Positions 8,363 through 17,018 of a stretch of 64,000 nucleotides of DNA are shown piece by piece. The stretch comes from Sporosarcina ureae (GTDB lineage: Bacteria > Bacillota > Bacilli > Bacillales_A > Planococcaceae), in contig NZ_CP015348.1 of assembly GCF_002109325.1 (NCBI RefSeq), positions 1,832,501 through 1,896,500 on the forward strand, in the 5' to 3' direction. How positions within the stretch are numbered: the first letter of the stretch is position 1; every line of letters begins with the position of its first letter. A program made the translations under genes and the position numbers. The notes under the pieces were generated by a model, which was not told the DNA's origin, did no database searches, and saw only the letters and a program-made list of their open reading frames with translations.

Positions 8363-9292
8363 ATGCGAATAAATGGAGTGTTTTCAGGTGGTGGATTGAA
8401 GGGTTTTGCGTTAGTAGGTGCGGTTCAAGAGTTAGAGGAACAAGGATATCATTTTGAAAATGTAGCTGGAACTAGTGCCGGTGCTATTGTAGCAAGCTTT
8501 TTGGCAGCAGGCTATACAGCTAATGAAATTGAAGTCATGTTGGCCGAAGAGAATTTTCAAGATTTGCTGGATCCAAGAAAGTCTCTGCTATCATTTCCAT
8601 TTATGAAGTGGTTATCGCTTTATTGGAGAATGGGTTTATATCAAGGGAAAGCATTAGAGGATTGGTTTTTTGATAAGCTAGCCCGAAAAGGTTGTTACAC
8701 GTTTGGTGATCTGCCTAAAGGCTCGTTGAAATTAGTAGCATCAGACTTAACGAACGGTAAAATGATGGTCTTGCCTGATGATTTAGAGCAATATGGATAC
8801 GATCCCGATGGTTTTTCAATTGCCAAAGCTCTTCGCATGAGTTGTGGTATTCCATACTTTTTCGAACCAGTGCGCCTGATAGCCCAGAAAGGAACGATTG
8901 TTGTCGATGGTGGAATACTAAGTAATTTCCCGATGTGGATTTTCGATGAAGATACGGTGTCCGTAAAACGACCAGTAATTGGTCTCAAGTTAAGTAGAGA
9001 TCAAAGCGAAGTACCTGGACGCTCTATCCGTAATGCTCTGCAATTATTCGAAGCCTTGTTTGCTACAATGAAAAATGCGCATGATGAAAAGTATATCTCA
9101 CGTGATCAAGAGAAGAATATAATCTTCATTCCAGTAGAAGATTACAGCGCAACTCAATTCGATATGAATGAAGAAGAAATTGAAAACTTGCTGTCTATTG
9201 GACGCAGCCGTACCAAAGACTTTCTGCTAACTTGGTCGCCGGTTAAACTACAGTTAGTCAGTAAGCAAAATGTCACACAAATGAAATATTAG
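8363..9292 (+). CDS. Patatin-like phospholipase
   Basis: 309-residue serine lipid hydrolase. It has the oxyanion loop GGGLKG (about residues 10-15), the nucleophile elbow GTSAG (about 40-44, Ser 42) and the catalytic Asp motif VDGGILSNFP (about 194-203). This Ser-Asp dyad is typical of bacterial patatins (YqhO-like in Bacillus). No signal peptide, so the enzyme is presumably cytosolic or membrane-associated; substrate unknown. It appears to be monocistronic. Confidence 0.85.
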   Translation: MRINGVFSGGGLKGFALVGAVQELEEQGYHFENVAGTSAGAIVASFLAAGYTANEIEVMLAEENFQDLLDPRKSLLSFPFMKWLSLYWRMGLYQGKALEDWFFDKLARKGCYTFGDLPKGSLKLVASDLTNGKMMVLPDDLEQYGYDPDGFSIAKALRMSCGIPYFFEPVRLIAQKGTIVVDGGILSNFPMWIFDEDTVSVKRPVIGLKLSRDQSEVPGRSIRNALQLFEALFATMKNAHDEKYISRDQEKNIIFIPVEDYSATQFDMNEEEIENLLSIGRSRTKDFLLTWSPVKLQLVSKQNVTQMKY

Positions 9293-9355
9293 CATGGGTT
9301 TCTGTTTAAAACCCTGTCACTGCGGGTAAATTGACTTATGAGGAGGGTTGCTATC

Positions 9356-9511
9356 ATGACCAACTATAAAGAAAGTTCTATCTTCATCCGAGAGCTTGAA
9401 CTACTCAGTGACGAGTACGATACTGCACCCGCCGATATCAAAACTTTTATCTTAGAAGATATTCAGTTACTTGAATCTGCGATCTCCCTTTTACAAAGTG
9501 ATGTACAGTAA
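9356..9511 (+). CDS. Small hypothetical protein, 51 residues
   Basis: A short reading frame with a very good ribosome site (AGGAGGG, 8 bases before ATG). The product is acidic and helical (begins MTNYKESSIFIREL, ends LLQSDVQ), with no membrane segment or signal. Codon use looks like that of the neighbours. No family is recognised. It is convergent with another small gene at 9535-9768. Confidence 0.6.
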   Translation: MTNYKESSIFIRELELLSDEYDTAPADIKTFILEDIQLLESAISLLQSDVQ

Positions 9512-9534
9512 TTACTTATCACATAGAGTCTATT

Positions 9535-9768
9535 TCATGCTTTCAAAAATAACTGTTGCATCTTACTATCACGTTCTGCACGTTCCACTTCCGTTGCCAA
9601 GTCATACTTTTTCAATAGATGAAATACCTCGTTCAATGTTTCCTGACTCAATTGCCTATTCAAAAATTCCTTACCACTTTCCACTAGCTCTTGCGGCATG
9701 AATGTTTGTTGTTCACTTAACTTTTGCACAACATCCTGCTGCGTATGATCAATCGTACATTTGCTCAT
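9535..9768 (-). CDS. Small hypothetical protein, 77 residues
   Basis: A 77-residue helical, charged protein beginning MSKCTIDHTQQDV, with QLSQETLNEVFHLLKKYDLA in the middle. GGGAG precedes the start by about 8 bases. No signal peptide or membrane helix. It resembles group-specific small proteins of Bacillaceae in style, but I cannot assign a family. It starts divergently from the KtrB gene. Confidence 0.6.
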   Translation of the reverse strand: MSKCTIDHTQQDVVQKLSEQQTFMPQELVESGKEFLNRQLSQETLNEVFHLLKKYDLATEVERAERDSKMQQLFLKA

Positions 9769-9943
9769 TTACATTCACTCCCTTGTCCACTACCATATCA
9801 TAATATTCGGTGAACATAAAACGAAGACTTGTTGCTATATCGAAGAAGCCACAGGTCTTTTTGTGGTTTATTCAACTAACTACTCTTTAACCGATACATG
9901 CTACAAGCCATTTTGCATTCGATATACGGGAGATGAGCAACAT

Positions 9944-11272
9944 ATGACAACTATTCCAAAGCGCCGACGGACTATTTCTCCACCCGCACTGATTGCTTTG
10001 TCTTTTGCAATTACTATTGTAGTAGGGACTTTGCTTCTGAAATTACCTTTTGCGACCTATACACCAATTAGCTGGACGGACGCTTTTTTCACCGCGACTT
10101 CGGCAACGACTGTTACCGGTCTAAGTGTCTTCGATATTAACACTACACTGACTATATTTGGTGAACTGATTGTACTTTTTCTGATCCAAATTGGTGGAGT
10201 GGGATTTATGGCATTTGCTGTGGCTATGCTGATGATTCTCGGCAGAAAAGTTGGAATGAAAAACCGCATATTTATTCAGGAATCGTTCAACTACCAATCG
10301 ATTGGTGGCACGATTAAATTCCTGCGTGAAATACTTTTGTTCGTTTTCATAGCGGAAGGTATTGCATTTATTGCACTGTCATTTTTCTGGGTTCCTGAAT
10401 TTGGATGGAAGCACGGCCTTTATTATAGTTTGTTTCATGTAATATCCGCATTTAATAACGCCGGCTTTTCCATTTTTCCAGATAACCTAGAATCGTTCGC
10501 TGGAAATTCCGCCGTCATCCTGATCTTATCTAGTTTATTTGTTATTGGCGGTATTGGCTTTATAGTAGTAGTGGATATTTGGCATAAGCGTTCTATACGA
10601 CAATGGGCTTTACATACTAAAATGATGGTTTATGGCACATTGATCTTGAATGCGATTGCTACGTTGTTTTTGCTTATACTAGAATTTCACAATGAAAAAA
10701 CCATTGCGGATCTGAGCTTTATAGATAAAGTGTGGACTTCTTACTTCCAAGCCGTCACGCCAAGAACAGCCGGCTTCAATATGATGGCTGTTGGTAATAT
10801 GGAAGAATCCTCATTGCTTCTTACACTTCTTCTAATGTTTATTGGCGGAGGAAGCGCTTCTACAGCATCGGGAATTAAATTGACGACATTTATGATTATT
10901 ATATTAGCGACACTTTCTTATTTTAGAGGCATAAAAGAGCCACACATTTTCAAACGAACAATTAAAGCAGAGTTAATTGTTCGTTCCATGGCGATTGCTG
11001 CGGTAAGCTCTTGTGTAGTTTTCACCGCTTTATTTTTATTATCCATTACAGAAAGTATACCTTTCCTACCTGTCTTGTTTGAAACCATTTCTGCTTTTGG
11101 TACGGTAGGATTGTCCATGGGCATTACAGTTGATTTAAGTTCCGTAGGCAAAGTCATACTTTGTGTTGTCATGTTCTTGGGAAGAATTGGCCCGTTGACT
11201 TTGTTTTTCTTACTTATTCGGGCAAAAAAGGAATCGTATCACTATTCGTACGATCAAGTGCAAACGGGTTGA
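9944..11272 (+). CDS. ktrB: KtrB/TrkH-type potassium transporter subunit
   Basis: 442-residue membrane protein of the Ktr/Trk family that forms the K+ channel-like subunit (driven with a cytosolic KtrA/KtrC regulator, not present here). Four pore repeats are recognisable: TSATTVTGLS (about 50-60), NNAGFSIFPD, VTPRTAGFNMM and FGTVGLSMGIT, each with the selectivity-filter glycine. Start chosen at 9944 (MTTIPKRRR) with GGGAGATGAG upstream; the frame extends back to 9761 but that extension has no ribosome site and would overlap a divergent gene. KtrB and KtrD cannot be told apart with certainty. Confidence 0.85.
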   Translation: MTTIPKRRRTISPPALIALSFAITIVVGTLLLKLPFATYTPISWTDAFFTATSATTVTGLSVFDINTTLTIFGELIVLFLIQIGGVGFMAFAVAMLMILGRKVGMKNRIFIQESFNYQSIGGTIKFLREILLFVFIAEGIAFIALSFFWVPEFGWKHGLYYSLFHVISAFNNAGFSIFPDNLESFAGNSAVILILSSLFVIGGIGFIVVVDIWHKRSIRQWALHTKMMVYGTLILNAIATLFLLILEFHNEKTIADLSFIDKVWTSYFQAVTPRTAGFNMMAVGNMEESSLLLTLLLMFIGGGSASTASGIKLTTFMIIILATLSYFRGIKEPHIFKRTIKAELIVRSMAIAAVSSCVVFTALFLLSITESIPFLPVLFETISAFGTVGLSMGITVDLSSVGKVILCVVMFLGRIGPLTLFFLLIRAKKESYHYSYDQVQTG

Positions 11273-11295
11273 ATTACCTTTTAATTATTATCCTT

Positions 11296-11329
11296 AACCT
11301 TTCAGAGTTTATTCTGAAGGGTTTTCTTA
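11296..11329 (+). terminator. Terminator after ktrB
   Basis: AACCTTTCAGA (11296-11306) pairs with TCTGAAGGGTT (11313-11323) with one G-T pair and is followed by TTCTTAT. Confidence 0.6.
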
Positions 11330-11376
11330 TTGACATAAATAATACAACTGTATATACTGTGCATATACAGTATATA
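11330..11376 (+). promoter_or_regulatory. Promoter with overlapping operator of the YtrA-type operon
   Basis: TTGACA (11330-11335), a 17-base spacer and TATACT (11353-11358) form a near-consensus vegetative promoter. A perfect 10-base inverted repeat, TATATACTGT (11351-11360) and ACAGTATATA (11367-11376) with a 6-base spacer, covers the -10 element. This is the expected position for a repressor site, very probably that of the GntR protein encoded just downstream. Confidence 0.8.
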
Positions 11377-11395
11377 AAAGGAAAAGGGTGATGTA

Positions 11396-11767
11396 TTGAA
11401 TATTATCATCTCCAATTCGGTGAATCAGCCCATCTATCTGCAAATAAAAAATCAGTTGAAAGAGCAGATCTTAATGGGTGAGCTGAAAGAGAAGGAAGCA
11501 TTGCCTTCCATACGCAAACTAGCAAAAGACTTGCAGATTAGTGTGATCACAACCAAAAAAGCTTACGAAGAATTGGAACGGGATGGACTGATCGAGACGT
11601 TCCCAGGAAAAGGTTCATTTGTTGCTGCACAGAACCATGAGCTCTTGAAAGAAGAACAGTTAAAGAAAATTGAAGAACAGCTAGTCAATGTGATTGAAGA
11701 CGGAAGAGCATTTGATGTAGGTCTTGAAGAGATGATTCACATGCTGACATTACTGTACGAGGAGTGA
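11396..11767 (+). CDS. GntR family regulator, YtrA subfamily
   Basis: 123-residue short GntR regulator: winged helix at about 10-75 (YLQIKNQLKEQILMGEL, LPSIRKLAKDLQISVITTKKAYEELERDGLIETFPGKG split across the domain) and a short helical C-terminal tail typical of the YtrA class. Translation must start at TTG 11396, since the ATG at 11391 opens a two-codon frame (ATG TAT TGA) that overlaps the TTG. It is first in an operon with an ABC transporter and lies behind a promoter covered by a perfect inverted repeat, so autorepression is likely, as in ytrABCDEF of Bacillus subtilis, which responds to cell-wall antibiotics. Confidence 0.85.
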   Translation: MNIIISNSVNQPIYLQIKNQLKEQILMGELKEKEALPSIRKLAKDLQISVITTKKAYEELERDGLIETFPGKGSFVAAQNHELLKEEQLKKIEEQLVNVIEDGRAFDVGLEEMIHMLTLLYEE

Positions 11768-11772
11768 TGAAA

Positions 11773-12630
11773 ATGGAAAATATAGCAGAAGTACGGAACC
11801 TGACGAAACAGTTCAATGGCTTTGCATTAAATGATCTAAGCTTCGATATTAAAAAAGGATTCATTACCGGATTCATTGGAGCAAATGGTGCAGGAAAAAC
11901 AACGACAATCCGTTGCCTAATGGATTTAATTAAAAGTGAACAAGGAGAAATACAAGTATTTGGTCAATCCCATATTCATCATACGGCAGAGATCAAGGAA
12001 CGCATCGGTTTTGTTTATGACGCAGATTTCTATTATGAAGACCTGACGATTGAGAAAAACAAACGGATTCTTGCTCCCTTCTACTCACGTTGGGATGATG
12101 AACTGTTCTATCATTACCTCAGGAAATTTCAGCTGAATACTGCCAAACGAGTCAAGCATTTGTCCAAAGGTATGCGGATGAAGTTTTCACTAGCGATGGC
12201 TCTTTCCCATCACCCTGACTTTATCATCATGGATGAACCAACGGCTGGCTTGGATCCGATTATTCGTCGTGAGTTGCTTGATATGATGCAAGACCTCATA
12301 CAAGATGAGGAGAAAGCCATTTTCTTCTCTACACATATTACAACTGATCTAGACAAAATAGCAGATTTCATTGTATTTATCCATGACGGACGAATTATCT
12401 TTCAAGGAGAAAAAGAAGAATTTACCGAACGCTATAGGCTGGTAAAAGGGAGGGCCGATCAGCACAGTCTACTTGATGGCTTACCTGTAATCGGACTCCG
12501 TGCAACAGATGTCGGATTTGATTGTTTGGTCGATACTGTAGAAATACCTGTAGACACTCTGTCATCGCTACTCATAGAACAACCGACTCTTGAAGACATT
12601 ATGTACTACACGGGAAGGAGCGAATCTTGA
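11773..12630 (+). CDS. ABC transporter ATP-binding protein, YtrB-like
   Basis: 285-residue ATPase. Walker A is GANGAGKTTT (about 34-43), signature LSKGMRMKFSLA (about 131-142), Walker B IIMDEPTAGLDP (about 153-164) and H-loop FSTHIT. The start is set at 11773 because AGGAG (11760-11764) is 8 bases away; ATG at 11767, overlapping the gntR stop, is possible but too close to that site. It forms an exporter with the membrane protein encoded next, overlapping by one base. Substrate unknown; YtrA-linked transporters are related to cell-envelope stress. Confidence 0.85.
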   Translation: MENIAEVRNLTKQFNGFALNDLSFDIKKGFITGFIGANGAGKTTTIRCLMDLIKSEQGEIQVFGQSHIHHTAEIKERIGFVYDADFYYEDLTIEKNKRILAPFYSRWDDELFYHYLRKFQLNTAKRVKHLSKGMRMKFSLAMALSHHPDFIIMDEPTAGLDPIIRRELLDMMQDLIQDEEKAIFFSTHITTDLDKIADFIVFIHDGRIIFQGEKEEFTERYRLVKGRADQHSLLDGLPVIGLRATDVGFDCLVDTVEIPVDTLSSLLIEQPTLEDIMYYTGRSES

Positions 12631-13301
12631 TGAATGCGCTAATAAAAAAGGATTTATATACACAAAAGGCGAGTGCTTATTTCATTACAGCCTTGTGGTT
12701 CATCATATTCACAAACTTTTTTACGGACGGTCAACCTGTACGCCATGTCTTACTTCTGATCTTCGTCGCGTATTTCCTTGCCATTTCAACTAATAGCAAA
12801 GCCTTTGAGAAAGAATCCGTACTAATCAACAGCCTACCTGTCACTAGAAAACAGTTTGTATTGGCTAAGTATGCAACTGGTTTCATATGGTTCGGTATAT
12901 CGGCAGTTGCGATACTCGTTTATATCTTTCTATTTGATACATTTGCCCCGTTTCCTACGAGAATGATGACAGTACCTGAACTACTTATCGCACTTGGATG
13001 CTTTTTCATTATCATTTCTCTGTTTTATCCGTTGCAATTCAAAGTGGGTTATTTGCTAGCTTCTTCTTTGACCATTATCTTGCCATTACTGAGTATGATG
13101 TCGTTTAGAATCATACTGAACATTATGGAAAATCCAAGAATGGTGGCAGAACAGAACTTCTTCCGGCACACCGCGAATCTTGTGATGATCAATCAATGGT
13201 CAATTGCCGTCTCCGTCCTTCTAGTAAGTGCTCTAGTGACATGGCTGTCTATCCTTTTATCTATACGAATTATCCGTAAAACAGACTTTGACCATAGTTA
13301 A
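12630..13301 (+). CDS. ABC-2 type membrane permease
   Basis: 223-residue integral membrane protein with about six hydrophobic helices and no other domain, of the ABC-2/YtrC-D-like kind. Start at ATG 12630 overlaps the TGA of the ATPase gene; AAGGAG ends 9 bases upstream. The motif NSLPVTRKQFVLAKY (about residues 65-80) is typical of ABC-2 permeases coupled to YtrB/BcrA-like ATPases. Last gene of the gntR operon, followed after 72 bases by a second ABC pair in the same direction that may or may not be on the same transcript. Confidence 0.8.
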   Translation: MNALIKKDLYTQKASAYFITALWFIIFTNFFTDGQPVRHVLLLIFVAYFLAISTNSKAFEKESVLINSLPVTRKQFVLAKYATGFIWFGISAVAILVYIFLFDTFAPFPTRMMTVPELLIALGCFFIIISLFYPLQFKVGYLLASSLTIILPLLSMMSFRIILNIMENPRMVAEQNFFRHTANLVMINQWSIAVSVLLVSALVTWLSILLSIRIIRKTDFDHS

Positions 13302-13373
13302 TTTTTTAAGTCTTACAACTTTTATGGTTGAAAATCGTTCAATACTCTATCACTGATACAAAAGGGAGGATCT

Positions 13374-14297
13374 ATGGACATAAAACCAATAGTCGAATTA
13401 CAAAACTTGACGAAAGTCATTGACAACAAGAAAATCATCGATAATATCAGCCTATCTTTATACCCTGGTCAGATCACAGGATTCCTCGGACCAAATGGAG
13501 CCGGTAAAACTACGACCATTCGCATGATGGTCGGGCTGATGAAACGGACTAGCGGCGAAATCCTGATTGACGGGAAATCGCTTTCCGAAGACTTTGAAGA
13601 AGGTTTATCCAAAGTAGGCGTCATTGTAGAAAACCCTGAGATGTACAAATTCATGTCAGGTTACAAAAACTTACTGCATTTTGCACGCATGCAGAAGGAC
13701 ATCAGTAAAGAACGAATCAACGAAGTCGTTACACAAGTGGGATTGGAACAACGGATTCATGAAAAGGTTTCCACTTACTCGCTAGGTATGCGACAGCGTC
13801 TTGGTTTGGCACAGGCTTTATTGCACCGTCCTAAATTTTTAATTCTAGATGAACCGACGAACGGTTTGGATCCTGCTGGCATTCGGGAGTTTCGTCAACA
13901 TTTGCGAACTGTAGCGGAAACAGAAGGTGTTTCTGTCTTTGTTTCGAGCCATATGTTATCCGAAATCGAATTAATGTGTGACCGGATAGCCGTAATCCAG
14001 AATGGTCGCCTTGTCGATATACGGGATATGTCAGAAACTACTCAATCTCATTATTACCTAGAATTGTCCCCTGCCGAAGAAGCAAAAAGTCTATTGATTT
14101 CCAAAGGCTTCACAGTAGAATCATTACCTGTCGGTTTACTACTCCAAGCCGAGAAAGAACAGATTCCATCTATCATTCAGCTTCTTACATCTAATAAAAT
14201 TGAAGTATATGCTGTGCAACCACACCGTAAAACACTAGAGGATCAATTCCTTGAAATGACGGGAGGCGGACAAATTGCTGAATCTCATACAAAATGA
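13374..14297 (+). CDS. ABC transporter ATP-binding protein, BcrA-like
   Basis: 307-residue ATPase of the bacitracin/lantibiotic exporter kind. Walker A GPNGAGKTTT (about 39-48), signature YSLGMRQRLGLAQAL (about 136-150), Walker B LILDEPTNGLDP (about 156-167), H-loop SSHMLSE. A C-terminal extension of about 90 residues follows the nucleotide-binding domain, as in BcrA. GGGAGGA precedes the ATG. Its 3' end overlaps the following permease gene by 23 bases, so the two are translated in tandem. Confidence 0.85.
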   Translation: MDIKPIVELQNLTKVIDNKKIIDNISLSLYPGQITGFLGPNGAGKTTTIRMMVGLMKRTSGEILIDGKSLSEDFEEGLSKVGVIVENPEMYKFMSGYKNLLHFARMQKDISKERINEVVTQVGLEQRIHEKVSTYSLGMRQRLGLAQALLHRPKFLILDEPTNGLDPAGIREFRQHLRTVAETEGVSVFVSSHMLSEIELMCDRIAVIQNGRLVDIRDMSETTQSHYYLELSPAEEAKSLLISKGFTVESLPVGLLLQAEKEQIPSIIQLLTSNKIEVYAVQPHRKTLEDQFLEMTGGGQIAESHTK

Positions 14298-15213
14298 ATG
14301 GATGAAGTTATGGGCTAAAAAAGGTACATGGGTAATGACTATTTTGTTAATTATCTCAGTCATTGGCCTAATGGGGTTGACTAAATGGATAAACAACCAA
14401 GATCGTACAGAGGCAACCGATTGGAAGTCCAATGCACAAGAACAGATAAACTATACAAAAGAGGCACTTGAGCTAGACCTTCCTGAAATGGAACGTAAAC
14501 AGAACGAGGAAACGGTTAAAGTTTTAGAATACCGTTTAGCAAATAACATTCCACCTCTTGCTGTAGATGGCCGGGAATCCTTGATTATTAATCCTGTCGG
14601 GGTTGGAAGCTTTGTCGTACTTCTAACAGTCATTGCAGCAGCGGGCATCGTAGCTTCTGAATTCTCCCAAGGTACGATCAAAATGTTACTGACGCGACCA
14701 GTTAGTCGTTGGAAAATCATGACGTCAAAATACATTACAGTTCTATTCTTTGGCATCTTGCTCATGTGTATAGGATTTGCGGTAACTGTCATCAGTGCCT
14801 ATATTCTGTTCCCTTCAGGTGCAGGTCAGGAACTGAAATTAGTCGGCAATGCGATCGTCCCTGTTTCGGTGTGGGGACATGGGCTGTATATGCTGATTCT
14901 ATCTTTCGCCAACGTACTCATCACGGCTACGTTTGCCTTCATGATCGGCAGCGTGTTCCGCTCTAACGGAATGGCTATTGGTCTGTCGTTATTCATTTTC
15001 TTTACAGGCAATACGATCGCTTTATTACTTTCACAATATGAAGTTGCGAAATACTTGGTGTTCACGCATATGAATCTGACGATGTATGAGACCAACTCTG
15101 TTTTTGTGGATGGAATCACGATGCCGTTCTCGCTTGTTGTGTTGGCAGTATATATAGTGATTTTCTTGGTGATTAGCTACACTGTGTTTACGAAACGGGA
15201 TATTACTGCATAG
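14275..15213 (+). CDS. ABC-2 type permease, lantibiotic-exporter-like
   Basis: 312-residue membrane protein. One helix lies at the N terminus (about 15-36), a large outer or cytosolic segment at about 37-105, then five helices. The segment SEFSQGTIKMLLTRPVSRW (about 126-144) is the hallmark of ABC-2 permeases of the BcrB/YtrF-like kind. Start is TTG 14275 with GGGAGGCGG 6 bases upstream, inside the end of the ATPase gene. With the preceding ATPase it should export a hydrophobic peptide or lipid; substrate not determined. Confidence 0.8.
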   Translation: MLNLIQNEWMKLWAKKGTWVMTILLIISVIGLMGLTKWINNQDRTEATDWKSNAQEQINYTKEALELDLPEMERKQNEETVKVLEYRLANNIPPLAVDGRESLIINPVGVGSFVVLLTVIAAAGIVASEFSQGTIKMLLTRPVSRWKIMTSKYITVLFFGILLMCIGFAVTVISAYILFPSGAGQELKLVGNAIVPVSVWGHGLYMLILSFANVLITATFAFMIGSVFRSNGMAIGLSLFIFFTGNTIALLLSQYEVAKYLVFTHMNLTMYETNSVFVDGITMPFSLVVLAVYIVIFLVISYTVFTKRDITA

Positions 15214-15331
15214 GATCTTTAAAGAATGAAGAGAGATTTTGAATGAATAGATGTGCTCTCTTGACCGAGCAGCAATCCCCTCGCATTCACTACTAACTCA
15301 CCCTACATCCAGCCTTGAACTATGCTTTATT

Positions 15332-15374
15332 AAAAAAGAGATGCCCCATTGAATTTCCGGGGCATCTCTTTTTT
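15332..15374. terminator. Bidirectional terminator
   Basis: AAAAAAGAGATGCCCC (15332-15347) and GGGGCATCTCTTTTTT (15359-15374) form a perfect stem with an A tract and T tract, serving the ABC operon (+) and selO (-). Confidence 0.9.
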
Positions 15375-16827
15375 ATGTTCCGCAATACGTCTGAAAAGAA
15401 CTTCCATCAGAAGGCGGTGTCGTGTATTCTTCTTGTTCTGCTGTATAAGCATAAGGGTTTTCAAGTACTTTGAGCAAACGGATAAACGGTTGCATATTAC
15501 CTGTTTCAGCTGCCTTTAACGCTTCCTCCACCCGGTGATTTCTCGGGATGACTGATGGATTATGCTGTTTCATCAATGCTTCTACTTCTTGGACATCTTG
15601 AGGCTGACGTTGCAGTCGATCCATCCAGCGATCTTTCCAATCAATGAACTCAGGCGTGCCAAACATTTCTTCTTGTTGGCCAAGTGTCAATGAACGGAAC
15701 GTGTTCGTATAGTCAGCCTGATGGTTTTCCATGATAGCAAGTAAGTCATTGACTAACGTTTCATCAAATTCTTCCTCATTGAACAGACCGAGTTTCGAAC
15801 GCATTCCGCCCATCCACTCAGCAACATAAAGCCTGCCAAATTCAGCAAGCTTACCCTCTGCCAGTTTTACAGCTTCCGCTGGCTCTTCATGAAGCAATGG
15901 GACAAGCGTTTCGGCAAAGCGCGTTAAATTCCATTCTGCTATACCAGGCTGATTGCCGTAAGAATAGCGTCCTTGCACGTCAATTGAGCTGAAAACAGTT
16001 TTGGGATCATAGCTATCCATAAATGCGCAAGGTCCATAGTCGATTGTCTCACCGCCTATTGCCATATTGTCCGTATTCATCACGCCATGAATGAAGCCGG
16101 CCAGCTGCCATTTGGCAATCAAAGAAGCTTGACGTTGGATGACGTGTTCCAATAGCGATAAATAAGGTTGTGACTCTGATTTTGCTTCAGGAAAGTGCCG
16201 ATTGATCGTGTAATCTGAAAGAGCCCGTAAATCCTCGACTACTTGTCTCGCCGCTGCATATTGAAACGTCCCTACGCGTAAATGACTTGAAGCAACTCTC
16301 GTCAACACTGCGCCTGTCAAAGCCTTTTCCCGCAAAACAGGTTCTCCTGTTACGGTGACAGCTAAACTGCGTGTTGTGGGGATATCCAGTCCGTGCATGG
16401 CTTCACTGATCAAGTACTCTCGTAACATCGGACCCAGTGCCGCCCGTCCGTCCCCACCGCGCGAATAGGGTGTCCTTCCCGAGCCCTTTAATTGAATATC
16501 CACCCGATGCCCTTCAGGTGTGAGATGCTCCCCTAACAGCATGGCACGTCCATCACCAAGCATCGTGAAATTACCGAACTGATGCCCCGCGTAAGCTTGC
16601 GCAATAGGTTCTATTCCTTCAAGTCGTTTATTTCCGGCAAAGCTCGCGATTGCTTCTTCAGAATGCAATTGTTTTTCATCCAGTCCTAGCGATACTGCTA
16701 ATTCATCATTGGTCAGGACTAATTGCGGGGAGTCGACGGTATTCGGTTCCACTTCTGTATAAAATGCCTCCGGTAAGTCACAGTAGCTACACTCGACTTT
16801 CCATCCAATAGTTCGATTAGTTTTCAT
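15373..16827 (-). CDS. selO: SelO family protein adenylyltransferase (YdiU/UPF0061)
   Basis: 484-residue pseudokinase-fold enzyme that transfers AMP from ATP to Ser/Thr/Tyr of proteins. Visible family features: [13 protein letters not shown] (about 76-88), [31 protein letters not shown] (split, about 113-133), [20 protein letters not shown], and [28 protein letters not shown], which holds the catalytic and metal-binding Asn/Asp. Length is typical for bacterial SelO. The C terminus ends TYCGT, with a cysteine 3 residues from the end, the place where eukaryotic SelO has selenocysteine. Monocistronic; linked to redox stress in other organisms. Confidence 0.9.
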   Translation of the reverse strand: MKTNRTIGWKVECSYCDLPEAFYTEVEPNTVDSPQLVLTNDELAVSLGLDEKQLHSEEAIASFAGNKRLEGIEPIAQAYAGHQFGNFTMLGDGRAMLLGEHLTPEGHRVDIQLKGSGRTPYSRGGDGRAALGPMLREYLISEAMHGLDIPTTRSLAVTVTGEPVLREKALTGAVLTRVASSHLRVGTFQYAAARQVVEDLRALSDYTINRHFPEAKSESQPYLSLLEHVIQRQASLIAKWQLAGFIHGVMNTDNMAIGGETIDYGPCAFMDSYDPKTVFSSIDVQGRYSYGNQPGIAEWNLTRFAETLVPLLHEEPAEAVKLAEGKLAEFGRLYVAEWMGGMRSKLGLFNEEEFDETLVNDLLAIMENHQADYTNTFRSLTLGQQEEMFGTPEFIDWKDRWMDRLQRQPQDVQEVEALMKQHNPSVIPRNHRVEEALKAAETGNMQPFIRLLKVLENPYAYTAEQEEYTTPPSDGSSFQTYCGT

Positions 16828-16958
16828 ATATTCCTCTTCCCTCCATTTGTTGATCTAGAATAAATCATCAATTTCTATGGTGCTCTAGTTCAGGAAAAAT
16901 ATATTAACACCATTTAGACCTTTTTACTCAAATTATAAATATTTCCTCCTGTTTTACA

Positions 16959-16986
16959 TTGATTTATGCGTAAAAATATCTATACT
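16959..16986 (+). promoter_or_regulatory. Probable vegetative promoter of the chemoreceptor gene
   Basis: TTGATT (16959-16964), 16-base spacer, TATACT (16981-16986), about 32 bases before the start codon. No clear sigma-D motility promoter was recognised in its place. Confidence 0.5.
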
Positions 16987-17018
16987 ATTAGTAAATACCT
17001 ATTTAGGAGGCCTATACC

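Noticed and set aside
9769-9943. c-di-AMP (ydaO) riboswitch upstream of ktrB
   Set aside because: A small hairpin (GCCACA...TGTGGT) is present, but the conserved ydaO core was not recognised.
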